Assembly: GCA_023228025.1 (NCBI GenBank)
Contig: JALOCD010000079.1
Coordinates: forward strand, 1 to 20,249
Source of the DNA: Prolixibacteraceae bacterium
Lineage (GTDB): Bacteria > Bacteroidota > Bacteroidia > Bacteroidales > Prolixibacteraceae
Direction: 5' to 3'
DNA length: 20,249 bases
The notes below the pieces were generated by a model. The model did not search any database. It was not told the origin of the DNA and worked only from the letters and a program-made list of their open reading frames with translations. The translations under genes were made by a program, and so were the position numbers. Position 1 is the first letter of the stretch. Each line of letters begins with the position of its first letter. Of this stretch, positions 8,960-16,341 are shown one piece after another.

Positions 8960-9023
8960 CGGTCCCTGAGCGTAGCCGAAGGGAAATGTTTGAAATGTTA
9001 CCGGTCCAGGGGCGTAGCCGAAG
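8960..9023 (+). repeat. Two copies of a dispersed repeat (GGTCC...GTAGCCGAAG)
   Basis: Copies occupy 8960-8983 and 9002-9023, 42 bp apart; the second is degenerate. The core is GGTCCCTGAGCGTAGCCGAA. The first copy is identical over 24 bases to the reverse complement of 17357-17380, about 8.4 kb away in the B12 operon leader. I know sequences of this type as dispersed intergenic repeats in Bacteroidota genomes. Confidence 0.8.
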
Positions 9024-9030
9024 AAAGGGT

Positions 9031-9063
9031 TTTGCAAAATTATCGATTAATACGCTACTTTTG
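9031..9063 (+). promoter_or_regulatory. Candidate promoter for the PAP2 gene
   Basis: TTTG at 9031-9034 and TACTTTTG at 9056-9063 match both Bacteroidota boxes exactly with a 21-bp spacer. Transcription would start near 9070, giving a leader of about 170 nt that carries the inverted repeat at 9134-9213. Confidence 0.5.
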
Positions 9064-9133
9064 GAACCGGTTTAAATTTAATTTTATAATCCCAATTGGG
9101 CTGAGCCGTTTAGGTATCAAAGTACTTTGTGCT

Positions 9134-9213
9134 TCCTTTGTGTTAACCTTTGTGACCTTAGAGGTTATATTTTTGGTTTTCAACACGAAGGGCTCCAAGG
9201 TTAACACAAAGGA
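9134..9213. repeat. Inverted repeat of CTTTGTG-type dispersed sequence
   Basis: TCCTTTGTGTTAACCTT (9134-9150) and its exact reverse complement (9197-9213) enclose 46 bp; imperfect similarity continues outside the arms (about 9121-9230). The motif recurs at 17748-17766. Such CACAAAGG repeats are scattered in Bacteroidota intergenic DNA. Confidence 0.7.
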
Positions 9214-9241
9214 CACCACAAGGGTTTTAATCTTAATAAAA

Positions 9242-10024
9242 ATGACAAGATCAATTATTCTAATCCTTTTGATGTTTATTGGCGGAACAGTTTCTGCACA
9301 ATACCCATCAGCAACTTCAACAAATTCCTATCATCTTAGTACGTCAGACAGTGCGAAGGTGAGGGGTAGCTCTGTCAAGTACGACAATTCTCCGCGTATA
9401 TCGGCAATTGTTCCAATATCACTTGTTGCCGGCGGCATCATTGTGGAATCCCTTCCATCGCATACCCTGTTCAGTAAGGAGCGGATACAGCAACATGTTC
9501 AGGGGCAATTGAATGGCTTCAGGACGACGGCCGATAATTATCTTCAGTTTGTACCCATTGGTGCCATGTTCGGCCTTAAAATAGCAGGTGTAAAGAGCAA
9601 GAGTGATTTTTTGAACCAGGTAATCATCACCGCAAAGTCTGAATTGTTGGTGACTGCCATAGTCTTTTCCATGAAGCATTTTATTCATGACATGCGCCCG
9701 GATGGCAGCGCCGACAATACCATGCCCTCAGGCCATACTGCTCAGGCATTTGTCTCCGCAACTTTGCTTGATATGGAATACCGCGATACCTCTCCATGGA
9801 TCAGCGTTGGTGGTTACTTGTGTGCCACAGCGACAGGTTTCTTTCGCGTTGCCAACAACCGCCACTGGGCTTCAGATGTGCTGGTAGGCGCCGGAATTGG
9901 CATCGCTTCAGTGAAGCTGGTTTATCTGACACACCGGTACAAATGGGGGAAAAACCCAACCTCCGTACTGATTCCAACGATTTATCAAAATGGCGGGGGA
10001 GTGGCTTTTGCGATGAAGTTTTGA
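9242..10024 (+). CDS. Periplasmic PAP2-family (type 2 phosphatidic acid) phosphatase
   Basis: The 260-residue protein carries the three PAP2 signature motifs. These are K-x6-RP (Lys145 to Arg152-Pro153), PSGH (162-165), and R-x5-H-x3-D (Arg202, His208, Asp212). The His residues act as nucleophile and proton donor in the family, which dephosphorylates lipid phosphates or pyrophosphates. Residues 1-19 form a signal peptide cleaved after SA. The frame can be read further upstream, but that extension is translated from dispersed repeats, so I start at this ATG, right before the signal peptide. The substrate cannot be named from sequence. The gene converges on the DUF3037 gene 22 bp downstream, with no clear terminator between. 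Confidence 0.85.
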   Translation: MTRSIILILLMFIGGTVSAQYPSATSTNSYHLSTSDSAKVRGSSVKYDNSPRISAIVPISLVAGGIIVESLPSHTLFSKERIQQHVQGQLNGFRTTADNYLQFVPIGAMFGLKIAGVKSKSDFLNQVIITAKSELLVTAIVFSMKHFIHDMRPDGSADNTMPSGHTAQAFVSATLLDMEYRDTSPWISVGGYLCATATGFFRVANNRHWASDVLVGAGIGIASVKLVYLTHRYKWGKNPTSVLIPTIYQNGGGVAFAMKF

Positions 10025-10046
10025 ATAAAATAAGTAGGTTGAGGAT

Positions 10047-10907
10047 TTACCTTGACAAATAATCAATTGCACTTTGGGTATAGCTGCTTATTTCAGAAGA
10101 ATAAATGATTTCCTGACTTACATCTGCCTTATCAATTGTCTTTAATGCACTATCGAAACTCTTAAAAACAGATCTTGCCGAAGGCTTGGCGATAATCAAA
10201 TCAAATTTGTAATTTCTAATTCTGGAAATATCTGCCAATAGATTCAAGTTGCCATACAACAAGATAGATTTCTCTTGAATTTTCTTTGCATCCAACAAAT
10301 CAAAACTTACAGGTTTTACCAAATTGAATGTGCCGTTTTGCCATGCATAATCAAAAACAAACTCATTATTTTCAGTACTTACCCGATAATCTTTTTGAAT
10401 GCGATTGATAATATCTGGAGCCTTTACTTTTAAATCTCGTTCGAACAACCTCCGCAGATCGGATTCTGTGATGTGCGATACCGTAGCTTTTTGATTGTAC
10501 TCACTGAAATACTCCAATTGCAGATCGGTTACAATTTTGTTGTAATCGGATGAATACAACAAACTTTCATATATTTTGGTGAACTGGAGTGCAGAATCGT
10601 CAGCCTTTAGAATTTCACTGTCCAGAAATTTAACAAGATCATCCGATTTTCGGAAATCGTTCACGAAGAATAAATCCTGTTTATTAAGGGCTCTTACCCT
10701 TTTTTCTGTCTGATCAAGATACAACCTTATTTTTTTCTCCTGAACCTTGTGAAATAAGGATTTTAAGCGGACGAGATATTTCGGGTAGATAAAACGAACT
10801 TCGCCTCTTTCAGCAAAAAACAATACAATCCCGACATTCACCCGTTCGTTCAGAACTTGCGAAGGAACATATTGTAACACTGAATATTTGAAAGTTCCCG
10901 AGATCAT
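10047..10907 (-). CDS. DUF3037 domain protein, partner of the HipA-like kinase
   Basis: A 286-residue soluble protein. The N-terminal 100 or so residues (FKYSVLQYVPSQVLNERVNVGIVLF) match the DUF3037 family as I know it. The rest is charged and I do not recognise it. Its ATG overlaps the stop of the upstream kinase gene as ATGA, which points to translational coupling and a joint function. Pairs of this domain with HipA-like kinases recur in bacteria. The role of DUF3037 is not established; it could be an antidote, a substrate or an accessory subunit of the kinase. There is no signal peptide or membrane segment. Confidence 0.8.
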   Translation of the reverse strand: MISGTFKYSVLQYVPSQVLNERVNVGIVLFFAERGEVRFIYPKYLVRLKSLFHKVQEKKIRLYLDQTEKRVRALNKQDLFFVNDFRKSDDLVKFLDSEILKADDSALQFTKIYESLLYSSDYNKIVTDLQLEYFSEYNQKATVSHITESDLRRLFERDLKVKAPDIINRIQKDYRVSTENNEFVFDYAWQNGTFNLVKPVSFDLLDAKKIQEKSILLYGNLNLLADISRIRNYKFDLIIAKPSARSVFKSFDSALKTIDKADVSQEIIYSSEISSYTQSAIDYLSR

Positions 10908-11704
10908 TTTGTAATGCTGTTGAGTAATATATTAACAAACCAACCCGACTTTTGTTTGAGGGTGCTAAGATAAGATTTTATATGCACAATGTCGTTGTGC
11001 CCCAAATTATGTTTTCTTAAGAATATATTGTAACTATCTAATTTGTTGATGTTTAATGTACGTAAGATTTCATGAAATTGTGCGAATAGATCGCTTTTAT
11101 CTTTTTTGTTTGATAGGTATTGGTGTAACACATGTCGTTCCAGTGTATCTGAAAATTGGTTAGAATTGATATCCGCTAACAGCCTTACTGTGTTTTTGAA
11201 TGCCCTTTCGTGGTCAAAAATGTAATAGGAATCGCTTTCATTTGAGATGAGGATATTCGTTTTGTAGTTGCCCCGATCCTTGTTGTTAATTAAGGTGTCA
11301 AAGGCATAAATGGTGGCTGCATCCGGGATGATTTTTTTAATTTGACCGGATGGTAATTCGGGAAGCAATAAGCTGGTGTTTTCGCAAAAAGCCGATGCAA
11401 ATTTTAAACGGTCGTCCCTTTGATAGAGAATCTTGCGGATATCTTCAGGAAGCGTGCGGACAAAATCCCTACTGAAATTCACCAAGGGAGGTTGTGGGAC
11501 AGGCAGCTCGAACTCGGTAGCCAAAACGGAGCCAAATACCTCCCGTGCAACGGTATTGTCATGATCCACATCATCGGTTGTGAATAACTTGACGACATAC
11601 GGTTTACGTTCCCCATCGACCATTACTTGTATTAGCCATGGCTCGGTCCTTCCTCCTTTGGTGAAGACGCTGTTGAATTGTATGGCTTCTAAAATCTTAA
11701 GCAA
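10904..11704 (-). CDS. HipA-like kinase (HipA_2 type)
   Basis: A 266-residue predicted Ser/Thr kinase related to the HipA toxin but shorter. The ATP-binding Lys is probably Lys39 (YVVKL), with Glu55 as its likely salt-bridge partner. NNKDRGNYKTNIL (140-152) supplies the catalytic Asp143 and metal-binding Asn150, and FDHERAF (163-169) carries the DFG-equivalent Asp164. All catalytic elements look intact. The start is TTG at 11704: a TAA lies six codons upstream with no ATG or GTG between, and family members begin with a similar LEAIxF stretch. There is no HipB-type helix-turn-helix gene next to it; the DUF3037 gene overlaps its end instead. Whether it is a toxin is unknown. Confidence 0.82.
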   Translation of the reverse strand: MLKILEAIQFNSVFTKGGRTEPWLIQVMVDGERKPYVVKLFTTDDVDHDNTVAREVFGSVLATEFELPVPQPPLVNFSRDFVRTLPEDIRKILYQRDDRLKFASAFCENTSLLLPELPSGQIKKIIPDAATIYAFDTLINNKDRGNYKTNILISNESDSYYIFDHERAFKNTVRLLADINSNQFSDTLERHVLHQYLSNKKDKSDLFAQFHEILRTLNINKLDSYNIFLRKHNLGHNDIVHIKSYLSTLKQKSGWFVNILLNSITK

Positions 11705-11751
11705 AGCGATGATGTTTTATATTTTACAATTCCCCTTTAAACCCCTGCTTG

Positions 11752-11902
11752 CGCGGAATTTGTAATCCGTGCCCGTACAATTGACGCCCAATATATTTTA
11801 TTACCAACCTTTCATTCTTTAACAAATAGGTTCAATATTCCCTTCTCTCCGGCATAATCCGTAAGAGCCGGGATTTGTTGGCTACTCCTGTAAGTCGCCA
11901 AC
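11752..11902. repeat. Short palindromic intergenic repeats
   Basis: The 241-bp gap between the kinase and the KilA-N remnant holds two small imperfect palindromes. One is GCGGAATTTGTAATCCGTG at about 11752-11770. The other is 11877-11902, whose arms GTTGGC and GCCAAC enclose ACT-CCTGTA-AGT. They resemble dispersed Bacteroidota repeats. I find no credible gene or promoter here. Confidence 0.4.
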
Positions 11903-11945
11903 GAAGGTTCATTCCCTTTCAGTGTTCCGTTATCAAACCTTTAGG

Positions 11946-12608
11946 TTATTTTAGTTTTGCGATCTGTTTAGTCCCCAAAAGCGATTTCATTTGTGTAATG
12001 GCTATGGCGTTCAACTGCCTTAACCGTTCGCCTTGTGGCAATCCCTGATGAATAAGCACGGCATTGATGCTCTCCATGTTGCTCAACACTACCAATTGTT
12101 CCAAAGTGGCTGCATCCCGCACATTACCATCAGCATCAGGATTTTCTTTGTGCCATTGTGCTGCCGTTTTTCCAAACAGTGCGACATTGAGCAGATCGGC
12201 TTCGCTGGCATAGATGGAAGAGGCTTGCAGTGGCGTAATTTCAGGAGGGATTATCTTTTCTTTAATTGCATCAGTATGTATCCGGTAATTGACCTTGGTT
12301 AAGGTGCGTTGTAAGTTCCACTCAAGATTAAGACGGTGGTTTTCATCTTCTTTCAGACGCTGGAATTCTGTAATCAAATACAATTTAAATTCCGGGCTAA
12401 TCCAGGAGGCGAATTCAAAGGCAATATCACGATGGGCAAAAGTGCCTCCATACCTTCCAGATTTGGAAACCATTCCAATCGAATTTGTTGCTGTAATCCA
12501 TTTTTGAGGAGTGAGGGTAAAACTGTTTAAACCCGATTCGTTTCTAAAGGCATCGAATTCGATGCGTTTAAAATGAGGGTTATGCAGTTGTTCCCATAGT
12601 CCGCAAAA
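11946..12608 (-). pseudogene. KilA-N domain protein, 5'-truncated
   Basis: An ATG at 12473 would give 175 residues, but the same frame encodes family sequence further upstream without interruption to about 12608 (GLWEQLHNPHF..., then GLNSFTLTPQKW...). Family similarity therefore begins in mid-domain and stops 3 bp from the palindromic element at 12611-12687. Inside that element the frame meets a TAG, and no ATG precedes the conserved part. The KilA-N domain, a DNA-binding module of phage and bacterial regulators, normally starts some 60 residues earlier, and I do not find that part beyond the element. The C-terminal half (SGRYGGTFAHRDIAFEFASWIS onward, ending QIAKLK) is intact. A shortened product from 12473 is possible but would lack much of the domain. 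Confidence 0.75.
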
Positions 12609-12610
12609 AT

Positions 12611-12687
12611 GAGACTGTAAAATGAACTCTGTCTAAAGTTCAATTATAATTAATTTTTACTTTAGACAGAGTTCATTTTACAGTCTC
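12611..12687. mobile_element. 77-bp palindromic element (MITE or collapsed insertion sequence)
   Basis: Two perfect 29-bp inverted arms (12611-12639 and 12659-12687) surround a 19-bp AT-rich centre. The outer ends are GAGACTGTAAAATGAACTCT and its complement, in the style of insertion-sequence terminal repeats. It abuts the broken 5' end of the KilA-N gene. No target-site duplication is evident. There is no T-run after the arms and no GC-rich tip, so a terminator is less likely. Confidence 0.7.
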
Positions 12688-12790
12688 AGAAGTTGCAGTA
12701 AATCCATAAGAATGTTCCCAAACTGTTAAATTAGCGCTACGGACCGTCAAACAAGGACTTTCAATCAATCACTTTGCTCTCCTGAGCTGC

Positions 12791-12979
12791 TATTAAGCTC
12801 CACGGAATTGCTACTAAGTTCCCCTAAACTGTTACTAAGCTTCCCAGTATTGCTACTTAGCTCTCCAGGAACGTTACCAAGCTTCCCAGTATTGCTACTT
12901 ACCTCCACATAACCGTTACTAGGCTTCCAATTACTGCTACTAAGCTCCCAGAAACCGTTACTAAGCTCCCCGAAACTGG
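12791..12979. repeat. 21-bp tandem repeat, nine units
   Basis: The motif TACTAAGCT or a close variant starts at 12791, 12812, 12833, 12854, 12875, 12896, 12917, 12938 and 12959, an exact 21-bp period. Units preceded by GC and GT alternate through most of the array, giving a 42-bp higher-order period. On the minus strand one frame is open from 12986 to a TGA at 12765-12767 and reads as heptads of the type (E/K)LSSNxG. That frame has no ATG, so I do not call a gene. Confidence 0.9.
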
Positions 12980-13103
12980 GGTCAATTTAATAAACTTCGG
13001 GTCTGTTCAACAAAGTTCTAAGATTCCATTCTTCCGTCCGAAATGATGATGTCAGCTATTCTCAAAATACTATCGCGGACGATTCCTTGTATGGCATTCC
13101 TTA

Positions 13104-13158
13104 CCCCGGGTTCCGCTTCGCTCCACCCGGGGCTATTTATATTTAACCACTCCGTGGT
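13104..13158. repeat. REP-like double hairpin
   Basis: CCCCGGGT (13104-13111) and ACCCGGGG (13125-13132) form an 8-bp GC-rich stem with a 13-nt loop. Thirteen bases later ACCAC-TCC-GTGGT (13146-13158) forms a second small hairpin. The arrangement resembles the REP-like palindromes dispersed in Bacteroidota genomes. It lies downstream of the B12 operon and may stabilise or end its transcript. Confidence 0.7.
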
Positions 13159-13202
13159 AGGAGATTGAAACAAGATGATGCATTCTGGTCGAAAATATAC
13201 AT

Positions 13203-13262
13203 TTCCATCCCATTTTCTCATCGCCTCATCTTCTCATCTTCTCCGTTTCTTTCATCCCAATC
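13203..13262. repeat. Low-complexity CTCATCTT-rich tract
   Basis: Short TCTCATC/TTCTC words repeat irregularly just after the 3' end of the B12 operon. The wider stretch 12688-13271 holds only repeats: the 21-bp array, the REP-like hairpins and this tract. I see no gene in it. Confidence 0.5.
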
Positions 13263-13271
13263 CTCCCATCG

Positions 13272-14330
13272 TCACTGAAAGCAAAACCTCCCGGGTATAA
13301 TCCCTGATTTAAAACTATCCAGAAGTTTTCCGGAAGCTGAAAAGCGCGTAATAATCCCTGATTGCTGGTAATCCAGCGCATCGCCGACATAGATATTCCC
13401 ATTGTGGGGATCCAAACCTAAACCATACAATAATTTTGATTGGAGCGCCAGAAAAGGCTTATCAGGCAATTGATCAGCCAGAACAGACATTTTATGGACA
13501 TCATTGCCCAAAAGATAAAACAGATTTTCGCCTGGTCCGTCTATGACAAGCTTTACTGGTTTCGCGGTAGCAGGAAATTCATAGCTATTTTCAATAATTT
13601 TGGTTGAAGGATCGATTTTTTGCAACTTGGCAATGTTGGTGGAACTATTTCCCGGTAGGGATTGGCAGAGTACCCAGATCTTGTTGTAACGGTCCAAAAC
13701 CAGTCCGCATGGTTGTAATCCTGTGGCAATTTCAGCAACGATCCGGTCCTTTTCAGTGTCAATCACCAGAACGGTCTTATCTCCCGACCAGCAAGTGACA
13801 AACAGAAGGTTCCCAAATTGCACCATCTCCTCGGTGGAAGGGTGCGAAGGGCAGGGGATTGATCCGGTTACAAGGTTGGTCGTAGGATCCACAATGGAAA
13901 TTTTACCCGCATACAGGTCTGTTACATAGGCCTTTTGGTCGTTGATGAAATGAATAAACCTGGGTGAGGTCAAGCCAGTGATTTTTCCGGTATATTTTCC
14001 GTTTGAGACATCCATCACATAGATTTTTCCCGAATTATTGACAACCACATATCCTTTTGACTTCCAAATGGTCATCGATTCGGCCACATCGCCCAATGGC
14101 AATCCGTTTACTTTGTAGAAAAGATCGTTCTGAACCGCCCTTTTCAATGTATCGTATGAAGAGAGGGTTGCATTCCCATACATGAAGTTTCCTTCATTGA
14201 CGATAAACATGGCTCCTGAAGCAATCTGAACGTTTTCCAGCTGCCTGTGTTCCCTGATCCAGGCATCATCTTTCATGCAGCCGGCGAAGAGGCTGAACAA
14301 CAGTAAAAGAGTTAAATTCCTGAGGGTCAT
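13272..14330 (-). CDS. BtuG-like surface beta-propeller lipoprotein (YncE family)
   Basis: A 352-residue predicted lipoprotein: hydrophobic signal 6-16, lipobox FAGC with Cys18. The body is a string of beta-propeller blades of the YncE/DUF5074 type (for example KIYVMD, AYVTDLYAGKISIVD, FVTCWSGDKTVLVID, NIYVGDAL). In Bacteroides, BtuG proteins of this type sit on BtuB at the cell surface and bind cobalamin very tightly. The position after a BtuB-type receptor and behind a cobalamin riboswitch supports the same role here. The frame extends further upstream into the receptor gene, but I start at MTLRNLTL, 10 bp after the receptor stop, because it places the signal peptide correctly. It is the last gene of the operon. 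Confidence 0.82.
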   Translation of the reverse strand: MTLRNLTLLLLFSLFAGCMKDDAWIREHRQLENVQIASGAMFIVNEGNFMYGNATLSSYDTLKRAVQNDLFYKVNGLPLGDVAESMTIWKSKGYVVVNNSGKIYVMDVSNGKYTGKITGLTSPRFIHFINDQKAYVTDLYAGKISIVDPTTNLVTGSIPCPSHPSTEEMVQFGNLLFVTCWSGDKTVLVIDTEKDRIVAEIATGLQPCGLVLDRYNKIWVLCQSLPGNSSTNIAKLQKIDPSTKIIENSYEFPATAKPVKLVIDGPGENLFYLLGNDVHKMSVLADQLPDKPFLALQSKLLYGLGLDPHNGNIYVGDALDYQQSGIITRFSASGKLLDSFKSGIIPGRFCFQ

Positions 14331-14340
14331 ATTTCGTGGT

Positions 14341-16341
14341 TTAAAAATCATAGCGCAGCACAAGTTGGTAATTTCTTCCGGGCATTGGTCGCTGGAGAAC
14401 AGTCCGATAATCTTCATTGAAGATATTCAGTACTTTGCACTCGGCTGTCAATTTATTTTTCGTAGAAGGAATTGTAATTCCAACCAGAAGATTGTTCATG
14501 AAATAAGGATAAAGGTAATCAGAGATAGTATCTTCACTGTTGGCGGTGGTCGTGTATCTTTTGCTGTAATAATTCCACATCCAGTCAATATGGAAACAAG
14601 ACCAGGAGAGATTGACGTTTACATTGGCTGAATTTTCGGGGATATAGGGCAGCTGTTTGCGATATGCCGGACTATTCTCCGAGAGATTGACCGATTTGGT
14701 GTATGCGTAATTTCCTTTTACTGCATACCGGAAGGAACTAAATTGCCCGCTCCATGCCACATTCGCCTCTATGCCGCGGCTAATGACTTTTTCAATGTTA
14801 AACGGCTCCCAATAACCCTGAAATGTTGGTAGCCAGATGATCCAGTCACTTACATTTGATCGATAAACTGAAATTCCGGTGTGAAACCTGCTATTTCCAA
14901 AAATAAACTCATCGACCACCCCAAAATCGAGCAGGTTTTCTTTTTCTGATCTTAACAGAGGATTTCCTCCCGGAAGGTAATAGAGATCATTGAGCGTAGG
15001 AGCGTGGATGTTTTGCGCTGCAGAACCTGAAAAGACGAGTGATTTCGCAGGATCAGGCCGATAATTAATCCTTAGCAGCGGCAATAATCCTTTGTGGACA
15101 AAATCAATTACTTCCTCCCGGATCATCATAACAGCATTCCAGTTGGGACTAAACTGTTTTTCAATTCTTGCATAGAGGGAATTTTCAAATCTGCTCTTGT
15201 TATATCCGGACAGATTGGAGGTTGTTCGTAGATTTTCATTGAGCACATGGTGCAGACTGGCATGAAGGCCAGCTTCAATAGCAAGCTTTTCGTCGAATTG
15301 ATAACGGTAACTGAATTTGTTGACAAAGGAGGTTATTTTAGAATTCGCGTCAATAACTACCTGATCAGGGGCGCCGCTAACCTTGTTTTTGAGCTTATAT
15401 GAGGAGTTTTGCAGGTTCAGGGCAGACAATACTGATAACCGGCTCTTTGAACCATAATGTTTCCATTCTGCCACCGAACGAAGGGCATTTTCATTTTGTC
15501 TGTTGATATTCGCCTGCTCATTGCTTTCATTGGTAAGCAATTGCGGTATACTCCGCTCATTGTGCTGCAACCAACTCCTGACAGACAACGAATTGTTTGG
15601 GCCAGTTTGAAAGTATAACTCCTCCAGAAACCCATAGTTAAGGTAATCGGCATTTTTATTTGTCGCAGAGGGATAAATGTATTGATTGGTTTGCGGATCA
15701 ATCGTCGCATTCAACTTATTGACAAACTGAAAGTCATTCTGGGATGAATTGTAATAAAATGCGCTTTTTGACTGAACTTTTCTGTTTCCAATGCTGAGCT
15801 GGGCATACTCATCAAATGTTTTAAAACTCCCATAGCTGCTTAAAAGCTTTCCCGATAGGGTATTGCCCCAGTTTGCCCTGTTATCGAGACGAATGGTACC
15901 GCCCAAAGCCCCTGCAGACTCTGTCATGGAAGATGATCCGTGAAGCACCTTCACTTCATCCGCAAAATAGACAGGAATCAAAGAGAAATCGACCATTCCC
16001 AGCATGGGAGAGTTCAATTCCAGGCCATTCCAGCTTACTTTTGTGTGCGACGGCGCCGTGCCGCGAAAGGAGGCTGTTGCCATCGCACCTCTTCCATACT
16101 CTTTGATAAAAATGGGAGTATTCTGGGAGAGAAGTTCTGAAAGCCTTACGGAGCTTGATCTGACGAGTGTTATTGAATCAATTTCTGATCTGGTTTCATT
16201 GAATTTGTTTGGTACTTTTCTGCCAAGAATTTGAATTGTCTGCAATCGGAGGGTATCCTTCAGCGATTGTGCCCTCACCGCATCGCAAGAATAAAGGATG
16301 ATCAAGACCAAAACCAACTTGAGGAGCAAAAGTCTCATCAA
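14341..16341 (-). CDS. btuB: TonB-dependent cobalamin receptor (BtuB type)
   Basis: A 666-residue outer-membrane receptor that would import corrinoids using TonB energy. Residues 1-24 are a signal peptide cleaved after VRA. The plug domain follows: LSELLSQNTPIFIKEYGRGAM is broken up as the usual plug start near 68-88, then SFRGTAPSHTKVSWNGLELNSP and VKVLHGSSSMTESAGALGGTI motifs. The rest is beta-barrel, ending in the aromatic LRYDF typical of barrel proteins. The start ATG overlaps the stop of the upstream lipoprotein gene (ATGA), so the two are translationally coupled. The substrate assignment rests mainly on the riboswitch and the BtuG-like neighbour; the receptor family alone would not fix it. 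Confidence 0.88.
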   Translation of the reverse strand: MMRLLLLKLVLVLIILYSCDAVRAQSLKDTLRLQTIQILGRKVPNKFNETRSEIDSITLVRSSSVRLSELLSQNTPIFIKEYGRGAMATASFRGTAPSHTKVSWNGLELNSPMLGMVDFSLIPVYFADEVKVLHGSSSMTESAGALGGTIRLDNRANWGNTLSGKLLSSYGSFKTFDEYAQLSIGNRKVQSKSAFYYNSSQNDFQFVNKLNATIDPQTNQYIYPSATNKNADYLNYGFLEELYFQTGPNNSLSVRSWLQHNERSIPQLLTNESNEQANINRQNENALRSVAEWKHYGSKSRLSVLSALNLQNSSYKLKNKVSGAPDQVVIDANSKITSFVNKFSYRYQFDEKLAIEAGLHASLHHVLNENLRTTSNLSGYNKSRFENSLYARIEKQFSPNWNAVMMIREEVIDFVHKGLLPLLRINYRPDPAKSLVFSGSAAQNIHAPTLNDLYYLPGGNPLLRSEKENLLDFGVVDEFIFGNSRFHTGISVYRSNVSDWIIWLPTFQGYWEPFNIEKVISRGIEANVAWSGQFSSFRYAVKGNYAYTKSVNLSENSPAYRKQLPYIPENSANVNVNLSWSCFHIDWMWNYYSKRYTTTANSEDTISDYLYPYFMNNLLVGITIPSTKNKLTAECKVLNIFNEDYRTVLQRPMPGRNYQLVLRYDF

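Noticed and set aside
8990..9241. N-terminal extension of the PAP2 phosphatase
   Set aside because: It reads through dispersed repeats and the promoter; the ATG at 9242 starts a proper signal peptide.
12611..12687. Rho-independent terminator
   Set aside because: The arms are AT-rich throughout with no GC-rich tip and no T-run outside the stem; the ends look like transposon termini.
12688..12770. Short minus-strand frame reading ...NLTVWEHSYGFTATSET...
   Set aside because: About 30 codons from a TTG that run into the palindromic element; no family recognised and it does not supply the missing KilA-N N-terminus.
12791..12979. CRISPR array
   Set aside because: The 21-bp units are contiguous with no unique spacers, and there are no cas genes.
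13018..13221. 67-residue minus-strand reading frame
   Set aside because: It spans the REP-like double hairpin and low-complexity DNA, and no family is recognisable.
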